NCBI RefSeq assembly: GCF_009768975.1
Contig: NZ_CP035733.1
Location: forward strand, 3,268,001 to 3,332,000
From: Sphingorhabdus lacus
GTDB lineage: Bacteria > Pseudomonadota > Alphaproteobacteria > Sphingomonadales > Sphingomonadaceae
Direction of reading: 5' to 3'
Length of the DNA: 64,000 nt
Shown here: positions 51,783 through 59,395 of the stretch, in pieces
Layout: the number at the start of each line of letters is the position of its first letter
How positions within the stretch are numbered: the stretch's first letter is position 1
Position numbers and translations under genes: made by a program
Notes under the pieces: model-generated
The model's database searches: none
The model's input: only the letters and a program-made list of their open reading frames with translations
Told to the model about the DNA's origin: nothing

Positions 51783-52454
51783 ATTGCGCAGGGCAGGGAG
51801 AAGCTCGTCAAAATGGTCGATAATTGCATCGGCGCCCATTTCCTCAACCGGACCATGTAAAAAGCCGAAGCTGACGGCGATGCTGGGCACATTGGCGTTC
51901 TTCGCCGCCATGACGTCATAAATGGAATCCCCGATATAGGCCGCCCGCCCGCCAGCGCCCAAGGCTTGGCCGCGTTTCACCATTTCGAATATGGGCGCGC
52001 CTGAAGGTTTGGCATTTTCCTTACCCAAAGTGTCCGCACCCAAAATGCAGACCATACGGTGGGCAAGGTTCAGGTCGGTGAGCAGCTTGACCGCAAGGCT
52101 TTCAAACTTGTTGGTGACTACCGCATAACGCACGCCCATGGCATCGAGTTGGTCCAACAGGTCGAGCGCGCCGTCGAACGGGCGGCTGTGGACCGAGACA
52201 TTGGCTTCATAATAGCTAAGCATCTGGCGATAGAGCGGACGGAAATCGTCGCCCGGTATGCCGCCCGTTGCCTCCAGCCCCTGTTGCAGCATCAGCTTTG
52301 CACCGCCGCCAATATGCTGCTTCACCGTTTCGGTGGAGAGCAGCGGTCGCCCCACGCTGTCCAGCACATGGTTGACCGCCGCAGTCAGGTCGCCGCTGGT
52401 GTCGACGAGCGTACCGTCGAGATCGAATCCGATAATGTCGAAAGGAATACTCAA
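51774..52454 (-). CDS. gph: phosphoglycolate phosphatase (HAD family)
   Basis: The 226-residue HAD phosphatase has the nucleophile motif D11-L-D13-G-T, the Ser/Thr motif VVTNK (about 115) and the Lys/Asp motifs KPSGAPIFEM and YIGDSIYDVMAAKNA. It would remove phosphate from 2-phosphoglycolate. It is convergent with the nucleotidyltransferase gene and divergent from glmU. Confidence 0.9.
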   Translation of the reverse strand: MSIPFDIIGFDLDGTLVDTSGDLTAAVNHVLDSVGRPLLSTETVKQHIGGGAKLMLQQGLEATGGIPGDDFRPLYRQMLSYYEANVSVHSRPFDGALDLLDQLDAMGVRYAVVTNKFESLAVKLLTDLNLAHRMVCILGADTLGKENAKPSGAPIFEMVKRGQALGAGGRAAYIGDSIYDVMAAKNANVPSIAVSFGFLHGPVEEMGADAIIDHFDELLPALRNLG

Positions 52455-52470
52455 ACCTAATCTCCTTAAT

Positions 52471-52550
52471 CCGTTCCTGTCGAGCGTAGTCGAGACACCG
52501 CGAGAGCGCGCCTAACTTATTGGTATCTCGACTTCGCTCGATACGAACGG
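52471..52550. repeat. imperfect inverted repeat (dispersed sphingomonad repeat)
   Basis: The 29-bp arms at 52471-52499 and 52522-52550 are reverse complements at 25 of 29 positions. The core TCGAGCG-AGTCGAGA belongs to a common intergenic repeat type of sphingomonads. It lies between the divergent gph and glmU genes. Confidence 0.85.
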
Positions 52551-52620
52551 GATTGAATATGTTGAGGTAAATGGAGCGTTGTTCTGGAAACCGCAACAAT
52601 TTGCTGGCATGAGGCGGCGC

Positions 52621-53967
52621 ATGACACAGATCGCCGCCATCATTCTCGCCGCGGGCAAAGGCACCCGCATGAAATCCGACCTGCACAAGGTGCTACACCC
52701 CATCGCGGGCCGCCCTATGCTGATGCACCTGATGGACGCGGTCGACGCGTTGAATCCGGCCAAGAAGGTCGTAGTCGTCGGCAGCGGCAAGGAACAGTTG
52801 GAAGCTGCGCTGGCAGGATCGGCAGAACTGGCCGTGCAGGAACCGCAACATGGTACCGGTCATGCGGTCCAGCAGGCCGAAGCGGCATTGGCGGGTTTTG
52901 AGGGCGACGTCCTGATTCTCTACGGCGACGTGCCTTTTGTCCCCACATCCACAATGCAGATGATGATTGACCGGCTGAACGCCGACGACGATCCCGCCGT
53001 CGTCGTTCTGGGCTTTGAACCGGAAGATACGCAAGCCTATGGCCGCATCGTCACGCAGAATGACCGGATTGAATGGATGGTCGAGCACAAGGACGCGACC
53101 GAAGCGCAGCGGGCGACAAAGCTGTGCAACAGCGGCCTGATGGCGGTGAAGGCAAAGGATCTCTTCCCTCTTTTGGCGCGGGTCACCAACGAGAATGCGG
53201 CGGGCGAGTATTATCTGGTCGACATCGTCAACATCGCGACGCAGGACGGACGCCATTGCTATGTCGTCAAGACCGACCCCTATGACGTAACCGGCATCAA
53301 TAGCCGCGGTGAACTCGCCGCGATGGAGGGCGAGTGGCAGGCACGGCGCCGTGTGCAGGCCATGGTGGACGGCGCGAGCCTGATTGCGCCCGACACGGTC
53401 TGGTTTTCCTGGGACACCAAGCTGGGCCGCGATGTGCTGATTGAGCCAAACGTCTTTTTTGGCCCCGGCGTGACGGTCGCCGACAATGTAAAAATCCGCG
53501 CCAACTGCCATATTGAGGGCGCGACCATCGGTTCGGGTTGCGAAGTCGGCCCCTTTGCGCGGTTGCGCCCCGGCACGGTGCTCGAAGAAAAGGCCAAGAT
53601 CGGGAATTTCGTCGAGACGAAAAAGGCGCATCTGGGCAAAGGCGCGAAAGCCAATCATCTCACCTATCTGGGCGACGCCACCATCGGCGCGGGTGCGAAT
53701 ATCGGGGCAGGGACGATTACCTGCAATTATGACGGCTATTTCAAATATCAGACCGTGATCGGCGAGGGCGCGTTCATTGGCAGCAACAGCGCCCTGATTG
53801 CGCCTGTGAAAATCGGCCGCGACGCGATTGTTGCCGCCGGCAGTGCGGTCAGCCGTGACGTCGCCGATGGCGACCTGCGCATGGTACGGGCCGAACAGCT
53901 GGTGAAACCCGGCTGGGCCGACCGGTTCCACGATACGATGCGGAAAAAGAAGGCCGAAAAGAAGTGA
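52621..53967 (+). CDS. glmU: bifunctional GlcN-1-P acetyltransferase / GlcNAc-1-P uridylyltransferase
   Basis: GlmU makes UDP-GlcNAc, the precursor of peptidoglycan and lipid A. The 448-residue protein has an N-terminal uridylyltransferase domain (ILAAGKGTRMKS, 8-19; QHGTGHA; YGDVPFV) and a C-terminal left-handed beta-helix acetyltransferase domain (about 250-448; NFVETKKAHLGKGAKANHLTYLGDA). ATG 52621 is conserved; an upstream ATG is in frame but unrelated. It overlaps the next gene by 4 nt. The partner glmS lies at 56173. Confidence 0.96.
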   Translation: MTQIAAIILAAGKGTRMKSDLHKVLHPIAGRPMLMHLMDAVDALNPAKKVVVVGSGKEQLEAALAGSAELAVQEPQHGTGHAVQQAEAALAGFEGDVLILYGDVPFVPTSTMQMMIDRLNADDDPAVVVLGFEPEDTQAYGRIVTQNDRIEWMVEHKDATEAQRATKLCNSGLMAVKAKDLFPLLARVTNENAAGEYYLVDIVNIATQDGRHCYVVKTDPYDVTGINSRGELAAMEGEWQARRRVQAMVDGASLIAPDTVWFSWDTKLGRDVLIEPNVFFGPGVTVADNVKIRANCHIEGATIGSGCEVGPFARLRPGTVLEEKAKIGNFVETKKAHLGKGAKANHLTYLGDATIGAGANIGAGTITCNYDGYFKYQTVIGEGAFIGSNSALIAPVKIGRDAIVAAGSAVSRDVADGDLRMVRAEQLVKPGWADRFHDTMRKKKAEKK

Positions 53968-54443
53968 GCCCTTTGCGCGGGACATTTCTGGCCCTAGCAT
54001 TGCTCTCGGCCCCCGCCGCCGGGGCATCTCCCACGGATCAAAAGGAACAGCATATGGTGCAACATCAGGCCAAGGGCACATTCGATGTCAAAATGGTGCC
54101 GCAAGCTGACGACACCGCGGATGTCGGCCGCATGACGCTCGACAAGACGTTCCACGGCGATCTGGAAGCGAGCAGCATCGGCCAGATGATCGCCGTCCGG
54201 ACACCGACCGAAGGATCGGCAGGCTATGTCGCGATGGAGCGCGTCACGGGCACCTTAGGCGGCAAAAAAGGCAGCTTTGCCCTGCAGCATTTCGGCACCA
54301 TGAACCGCGGGAAGCAGCATTTGCGCATCGAAATCGTGCCCGACTCCGGAACCGATGGCCTCGCCGGGATCAGCGGGACTCTGGACATCATCATCGAAAA
54401 GGGCGCGCACTCCTACGTGCTGGATTATACACTGCCGGGGTGA
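53964..54443 (+). CDS. DUF3224-like protein, possibly exported
   Basis: From GTG 53964 the 159-residue product has a signal-like N-terminus (ALALLSAPAAGAS). A C-terminal domain of about 130 residues resembles DUF3224 (FDVKMVPQADD, LGRMTLDKTFHGDLEASSIG, GTLGGKKGSFALQHFGTMN), a beta-barrel fold of unknown role. A cytoplasmic start at ATG 54054 (MVQHQAKG) is also possible. The GTG start overlaps the glmU stop, favouring the exported form. Confidence 0.78.
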   Translation: MSPLRGTFLALALLSAPAAGASPTDQKEQHMVQHQAKGTFDVKMVPQADDTADVGRMTLDKTFHGDLEASSIGQMIAVRTPTEGSAGYVAMERVTGTLGGKKGSFALQHFGTMNRGKQHLRIEIVPDSGTDGLAGISGTLDIIIEKGAHSYVLDYTLPG

Positions 54444-54467
54444 GGGTCGCTGCATTAGGCGTCGATT

Positions 54468-54617
54468 ATGAAGCGGTTTCCATTCTTTTGGCTGCTGTTG
54501 CTTGCCGCACTTATTATTGCTTCGATAACTTTGAAAACAGTGATGATTTCGGAATGTTGGACCGACGGGGGCGCATATACTTCCGTAACAAGCGCTGGTT
54601 TCTGCGTTAGGAAGTGA
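54468..54617 (+). CDS. small membrane or secreted peptide of 49 residues
   Basis: ATG 54468 opens a 49-residue frame that starts MKRFPFFWLLLLAALIIASI, a signal peptide or membrane anchor, and continues with TLKTVMISECWTDGGAY and GFCVRK, giving two Cys in the exported part. It lies 24 bp after the DUF3224-like gene on the same strand and is too short for usual gene thresholds. The pattern is protein-like, but no family is recognised and a Shine-Dalgarno is not clear. Confidence 0.5.
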   Translation: MKRFPFFWLLLLAALIIASITLKTVMISECWTDGGAYTSVTSAGFCVRK

Positions 54618-54694
54618 CTTTGGCTGACCGTCTAATGATCGAGCAAATCGTCCCCTGTTTCGCGCCCCTGCCTTGTGGACCTGTCAGCAATGCA

Positions 54695-55381
54695 TCATTT
54701 CTTACGCAAGGTTTTGATGTAATCCAATTCCTGTAAGGCCCCTTGATGCTTTGGTACAAGCTTCAGGGAATCCCGGAAATATTTCTCTGCCAAATCGAGA
54801 TCGCCTAGTTCAATTTTAGTGAAGCCCATTCCACGCAGCGACCTGGCTTCAAATTCCGGACGATATTTTTCTGGAGCATAAGCGGCCGCGTCTCGGGCTT
54901 TCTCAAATAGGTCGAAAGACTTTTGCCAGTTGCGCCGCGACTTGTGCCATTCGGCATATTCGTTGGCGTAGTGAGCCTCCAAAGGGGCCATTGCGGCAGC
55001 GCGTTCAAGATAGGCGCCGGCTTCTGCAGATCGGTTCAGATCAATCAGGGCAAAGCCCTTGATGAATAAGGCGTTGCACAAAGCCCCGTGCATGATGATG
55101 GTGTTTCTCTTATTTGCCGCCCCTTGCCCCGCTAGGAGTAATGTCTGCACGGGGCCTTCCGCGCAAAAATAGTCTTTCGTGTTGTCCGTGTTTTGCGCAT
55201 CAAAGGCGGCTATAATGGGGTCTACAATCCGAACCGCTTCCTCGGGTTTCGTGTCCAAAAGCGCATCATGTGCTTTTTCAACCTGGGTTTGCCACTCATC
55301 CATGTCGGCTGCGGCTGTGGCCCTCGCAACATTACCAGCGACAGACATCGCAACCAAAGAAATTATTAACAACAAGCGCAT
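54695..55381 (-). CDS. tetratricopeptide-repeat periplasmic protein
   Basis: The 228-residue precursor has a signal peptide (about 1-20, SVAGNVARATA) and helical TPR-like repeats. ALIDLNRSAEAGAYLERAAAMAP and GFTKIELGDLDLAEKYFRDSLKLVPKHQGALQELDYI are the clearest. Two Cys (FCAEGP, LCNALF) could form a disulfide. TPRs mediate protein contacts; the partner is unknown. ATG 55381 with GGGGGA upstream is chosen over upstream in-frame codons. Confidence 0.82.
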   Translation of the reverse strand: MRLLLIISLVAMSVAGNVARATAAADMDEWQTQVEKAHDALLDTKPEEAVRIVDPIIAAFDAQNTDNTKDYFCAEGPVQTLLLAGQGAANKRNTIIMHGALCNALFIKGFALIDLNRSAEAGAYLERAAAMAPLEAHYANEYAEWHKSRRNWQKSFDLFEKARDAAAYAPEKYRPEFEARSLRGMGFTKIELGDLDLAEKYFRDSLKLVPKHQGALQELDYIKTLRKK

Positions 55382-55453
55382 AGTGGATCCCCCATGAAAG
55401 CGGAACATAGCCTGCCTTTGCCTTGCAACAATGACAAATCGTCTGTCTTGACA

Positions 55454-55474
55454 TGATATCATGATATGATATCA
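55454..55474. promoter_or_regulatory. operator palindromes of the toxin-antitoxin operon
   Basis: TGATATCA occurs perfectly at 55454-55461 and 55467-55474, 13 bp apart, and a degenerate copy (GTATATCA) runs into the start codon at 55482. A consensus -35 TTGACA (55448-55453) abuts the first copy. This fits autorepression by a ribbon-helix-helix antitoxin. Confidence 0.78.
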
Positions 55475-55481
55475 GTATATC

Positions 55482-55790
55482 ATGACTCGCATCCTTGCTG
55501 ATCTGCCCGATGAAGATATCAAGTGGCTCGACCAAATAGCGGCCGAGCAGGGCAAGTCGCGTGCCTCGGTGCTTCGTGAGGCTGTTTCGGCCTATCGGGC
55601 GGAGGCTCCATCGTCCGGCAATACCGACTGGCTGGAGGCTGGCTTTGGCTTGTGGGCCAAATATGGTTTTAACGAGGATGGGATGGCTTATCAGAACCGA
55701 ATGCGCGACGAGTGGGTGCGCGAATGGGATCCGGATTATGATCCCGCGAAACATGGACCGCTGACCGATGAGAAAGACGTCACTAGGTGA
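55482..55790 (+). CDS. ribbon-helix-helix antitoxin (VapB/CopG-like)
   Basis: The 102-residue protein has an N-terminal ribbon-helix-helix DNA-binding domain (TRILADLPDEDIKWLDQIAAEQG, then SRASVLREAVSAYRAE) and a C-terminal acidic region (WVREWDPDYDPAKHGPLTDE) that would wrap the toxin. No Shine-Dalgarno precedes ATG 55482, so its message may be leaderless. The stop overlaps the toxin start (GTGA). Confidence 0.87.
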   Translation: MTRILADLPDEDIKWLDQIAAEQGKSRASVLREAVSAYRAEAPSSGNTDWLEAGFGLWAKYGFNEDGMAYQNRMRDEWVREWDPDYDPAKHGPLTDEKDVTR

Positions 55791-56167
55791 GTGACATCTA
55801 TTTCGACACCAATATTATTATTGATGCATTGGCGAGGAGACCCCAAGCTCTTGCCGAGCTTCGCCGTGCCAAGCGGCAATGGATCAGCCGCATGACATGG
55901 ATCGAAATTCTTGCGGGCGTTCCTGTTCCCGCTCGCGCAGAAACCGAAAGCTATTTGCAAAATTTTGCGATCCGGGAGTTATCGCCGGAAATCGCCCGAC
56001 GCGCCGCTGACCTTCGTTTCAACAAACGCTCGCTCAAATTGCCTGATGCAGTGATCTTTGCGTCTGCGCAGGAGCATGGCGCGATACTCGTGACACGAAA
56101 CATAAAGGATTTTCCGGCAGAGATGCCAGGCATCCGCGTCCCATACATCACTCCAGACAAGGTTTAA
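55787..56167 (+). CDS. PIN-domain toxin (VapC-like)
   Basis: The 126-residue protein has the PIN RNase acidic residues: Asp7 (YFDTNIIIDAL), a central Glu (WIEILAG), Asp (KLPDAVIFASA) and the terminal TRNIKDF. PIN toxins cleave tRNA or rRNA. The start is GTG 55787, coupled to the antitoxin. The stop lies 5 bp before glmS, so read-through could make glmS part of the same transcript. Confidence 0.9.
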   Translation: MSDIYFDTNIIIDALARRPQALAELRRAKRQWISRMTWIEILAGVPVPARAETESYLQNFAIRELSPEIARRAADLRFNKRSLKLPDAVIFASAQEHGAILVTRNIKDFPAEMPGIRVPYITPDKV

Positions 56168-56172
56168 TTTTA

Positions 56173-57996
56173 ATGTGCGGCATTATTGGCATTGTAGGTA
56201 AAGAAGCAGTCTCGGACCGGTTGGTCGACGGGCTGAAGCGGATGGAATATCGCGGATATGACTCCGCCGGTGTCTGCACCGTGCATGGGGGACAACTAGT
56301 CCGCCGTCGCGCCGAGGGCAAATTGGCCAATCTGGTGCAGGTGCTGAAATCCGATGATGCGCCGGGCAACATCGGCATCGCCCACACCCGCTGGGCCACC
56401 CATGGCGCGCCAACCACCAGCAACGCCCACCCGCACGCCACGCAGGAAGTGGCACTGGTGCACAATGGCATCATCGAAAATTTCAAGCAGCTCCGCGACG
56501 AACTGACCGCCCGTGGCCGGACTTTTGAAAGCGAAACCGATACCGAGGTTGTCGCGCATCTCGTGTCCGAACAAGTCGAAGCGGGCCTTGCACCTGCCGA
56601 TGCGGTCAAGGCTGTCCTTCCGCGTCTACGCGGTGCTTTCGCGCTCGCCATCGCTTTCCGGCAATTCCCCGATTTCCTCATCGGCGCGCGCCTCGGCAGC
56701 CCGCTGGTCGTTGGCTATGGCGACGGCGAAACCTATCTCGGCTCCGACGCACTGGCGCTTGCCCCGCTCACACAAAAAATCGCATATCTGGATGAAGGCG
56801 ACTGGGTCATCGTAACCCGCGAAGGCGCACAGATTTACGATAAGGACAATAATCCGGTCACCCGCGAAATCACGACATCGGGCGTATCGGCAGCGGCGAT
56901 CGAAAAGGGCAATTACCGCCATTATATGCAGAAAGAGATTTTCGAGCAGCCCACCGTGGTCGCCCAGACTCTTTCCAGCTATATCCGTCCACTCGAACAG
57001 ACGGTCGCCCTGCCGCAGATGGATTTCGATCTCGCCGGCGTAAAGCGCATCACCATCGTCGCCTGCGGCACCAGCTATTATGCAGGGATGGTCGCCAAAT
57101 ATTGGTTCGAAACCTTTGCCCGCGTTCCTGTCGACATCGATGTCGCATCGGAATTCCGCTATCGCGATCCCGTCCTGGAAGAAGGCGGCCTCGCCCTGTT
57201 CATCTCCCAATCGGGCGAGACAGCCGACACGCTCGCGGCGCTGCGCCATTGCAAGGAACAGGGGCAGACCATTGCCGTCGTCGTCAACGTTCCGACCTCC
57301 AGCATGGCCCGCGAAGCCGATCTGTTATTGCCCACCCATGCTGGCCCCGAAATCGGTGTTGCGTCGACCAAGGCCTTTACGTGCCAGCTCGCCGTTCTCG
57401 CCGCGCTGGCCGCACATCTGGCGTTGGTGAAAGGCAAGTTGTCGGCGGAACAAGAACGCGAAATCGTCCGCCACCTGATCGAGGCACCCGCCGCGCTCAA
57501 TGCCGCGCTCGCTCATGATGAGGATATTGCGGCGATGGCGCATCTGATCGCGCCGGCGCGCGACGTGCTCTATCTCGGCCGTGGCCCCGACTATCCGCTC
57601 GCCATGGAAGGCGCGCTGAAGCTCAAGGAAATCAGCTATATCCACGCCGAAGGCTATGCCTCGGGCGAAATGAAACATGGCCCCATCGCATTGATTGACG
57701 AAGCTGTGCCGGTCATCGTCCTCGCCCCGTCGGGCCCCCTGTTCGAAAAGACCGTCAGCAACATGCAAGAAGTGCGCGCCCGCGGCGGCAAGGTCGTGCT
57801 TATATCGGATGCCGAAGGGATTGAGGAAGCCGGCGAAGGCTGCCTTGCCACAATCGAAATGCCCTCAGTCCATCCACTGATTGCGCCGCTGGTATATGCG
57901 GTGCCTGTGCAACTGCTCGCCTACCACGTGGCCTGCGCCAAGGGTACCGATGTCGACCAGCCAAGGAATTTGGCAAAGTCCGTGACGGTGGAGTGA
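56173..57996 (+). CDS. glmS: glutamine-fructose-6-phosphate aminotransferase
   Basis: GlmS makes glucosamine-6-phosphate, the first step to UDP-GlcNAc. The 607-residue protein has an N-terminal class II glutaminase domain (catalytic Cys2 in MCGIIGIVG; RWATHGAPT; HNGIIENF) and two SIS sugar-isomerase domains (about 285-420 and 455-595; ISQSGETADTLAAL, STKAFTCQ), ending PRNLAKSVTVE. The Shine-Dalgarno is weak (AAGG about 10 nt upstream). It starts 5 bp after a PIN toxin gene. Confidence 0.97.
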   Translation: MCGIIGIVGKEAVSDRLVDGLKRMEYRGYDSAGVCTVHGGQLVRRRAEGKLANLVQVLKSDDAPGNIGIAHTRWATHGAPTTSNAHPHATQEVALVHNGIIENFKQLRDELTARGRTFESETDTEVVAHLVSEQVEAGLAPADAVKAVLPRLRGAFALAIAFRQFPDFLIGARLGSPLVVGYGDGETYLGSDALALAPLTQKIAYLDEGDWVIVTREGAQIYDKDNNPVTREITTSGVSAAAIEKGNYRHYMQKEIFEQPTVVAQTLSSYIRPLEQTVALPQMDFDLAGVKRITIVACGTSYYAGMVAKYWFETFARVPVDIDVASEFRYRDPVLEEGGLALFISQSGETADTLAALRHCKEQGQTIAVVVNVPTSSMAREADLLLPTHAGPEIGVASTKAFTCQLAVLAALAAHLALVKGKLSAEQEREIVRHLIEAPAALNAALAHDEDIAAMAHLIAPARDVLYLGRGPDYPLAMEGALKLKEISYIHAEGYASGEMKHGPIALIDEAVPVIVLAPSGPLFEKTVSNMQEVRARGGKVVLISDAEGIEEAGEGCLATIEMPSVHPLIAPLVYAVPVQLLAYHVACAKGTDVDQPRNLAKSVTVE

Positions 57997-58028
57997 TAGA
58001 GAGGGCTGGGACGCTAGTTGTAGTGGGA

Positions 58029-58096
58029 CAATTGAGTTTTGCAAAAGGCAATTAAGATTTGCAATTTTGCGAATATATAACAATTGACATTTGCAA
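58029..58096. repeat. three iterated 16-bp repeats in AT-rich DNA
   Basis: Near-identical 16-mers CAATTGAGTTTTGCAA (58029-58044), CAATTAAGATTTGCAA (58049-58064) and CAATTGACATTTGCAA (58081-58096) share CAATTxAxxxTTGCAA. Spacings are 20 and 32 bp. The surrounding 58020-58160 is strongly AT-rich. Confidence 0.8.
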
Positions 58097-58918
58097 TTTA
58101 TTTTCGGGAATATTATTTTAATTTCAATTTTTTAGAGAGATTTCTCCGTTTTTTGCTGGCGAATGAAATCAGCATTGGACGCGATTTGATCAATGTCCCG
58201 GTGCGAAATTTGGGAGATTTAGCGGCGCGACATTATGCGGAACAGACACGACCGGATTGGCACAATCGTCATATGATGATTTCCACGGTGGTCGTACTTT
58301 GACCCGTGTTCTTTCGCTCGTGCCATATGTTACCATGGGTGCAGCTTCCTGATATCTGGTTGGGTATTATGTTCGCCGATCCTGCCATACTCGGTGCTGC
58401 CGCGCGATCGGATCGTCTAAGGTCAAGTGAGCGCGGTGTGGAAAGTTATCGGAACATTTTTGATCGTCGAGTAAAGCCTCGAGGCGTTGCTTCTGTTGAA
58501 ACTTCTTTTCGGCACATTCTGAGGACCGCGATTTATAGGTTGTTACCTTAGCCAAGTATTAGTCATCCGAAGTCCTTGATACTCGGCCTCGCAAAGTCGG
58601 CTGTCGCTAACTTTCCGGACGTTCGTAATGCCTTTCGCGAATTGCAAAACCTGCCCTTCGTTCATGTTACGACTTCCGGGTGGCGACGACTGCTTTCGTA
58701 GTTCAGATCAGGGTGTTCCGATGGTTGGGGTGCCGTGGAGAGTTAACGGTTGGGTTCTAACTCGCAATTCCCGACAAGCTGACGTTTGAGCCGGAGAACC
58801 GCCCCCTATTTTGCTCCGATCCTGTAAGCGTTGGGCACATCGACCACATGAGCATAGCCCCGTCGGCACAGAAAATTGGCGTTTACCCTCCTGCTTCAGG
58901 GAGCGCTGCTGGCTCGGA
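58097..58918. other. gene-poor region of about 820 bp
   Basis: Between the repeats after glmS and the MarR gene I can support no gene. Short open frames exist on both strands (for example 58084-58302, 72 codons from a TTG) but lack start signals and recognisable domains. The base composition is lower in GC than the neighbours. It may be decayed accessory DNA. Confidence 0.55.
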
Positions 58919-59383
58919 TCAGCGATTCCGAGTTCTTTTACTAAGCGGCTTTTCCTCTAGCGCGCCGATAAATGCATTTGTCAGGCTAAAAAGGTCTCCT
59001 ACCTCGTCGAACAGATCGGCATAGGCCTGCTTGACGAGATCTCGACAATTGAGGAAAATTTCGATCTGTCTCTTGCCCGTCGCAGTCAGGCTGAAAGACT
59101 TCTTCCGCGCGTCGTCCAAGACCTGTGTCGCAGTGACCAAACTGAGCCTCATGAGCTTGGGAAGTTTCTGTAGGACAAGTTGATGCGAGACATTGAGTGC
59201 GCGCGCCAAGTCTGCCGCTGTCGCATGTTCGAGCCGCGCGAGTTGGATCATCAGCGAGCAGGACTTCACGGGGATGATGACGCCATGCTCCTTGAATATC
59301 ACTTCGGATTGGGTTTCGATCAACGTACTAAGCCGCTCCACAGTGCGACCAAGAAAGACGGGATCGTCGAGCGGAACGGTCAA
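58919..59383 (-). CDS. MarR family transcriptional regulator
   Basis: The 154-residue protein has a winged-helix pattern: CSLMIQLARLEHATAADLARALNVSHQLVLQKLPKLMR (helix-turn-helix) and the wing VTATQVLDDARKKSFSLTATGKRQI. It is probably a homodimer. It follows the S41 peptidase gene by 12 bp on the same strand, so the two are likely co-transcribed from the region with two palindromes at 60749-60770. Confidence 0.83.
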   Translation of the reverse strand: MTVPLDDPVFLGRTVERLSTLIETQSEVIFKEHGVIIPVKSCSLMIQLARLEHATAADLARALNVSHQLVLQKLPKLMRLSLVTATQVLDDARKKSFSLTATGKRQIEIFLNCRDLVKQAYADLFDEVGDLFSLTNAFIGALEEKPLSKRTRNR

Positions 59384-59395
59384 GTCGAGAGCCCT

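Noticed and set aside
52693-54081. 462-codon frame antisense to glmU
   Set aside because: Shadow of a GC-rich conserved gene; it has no start signal or domain.
55482-56167. CRISPR or phage association of the toxin pair
   Set aside because: No spacer array, integrase or phage gene lies nearby; it is a simple chromosomal toxin-antitoxin pair.
58084-58302. 72-codon open frame in AT-rich DNA after glmS
   Set aside because: It starts with TTG inside a repeat, has no ribosome site and no domain.
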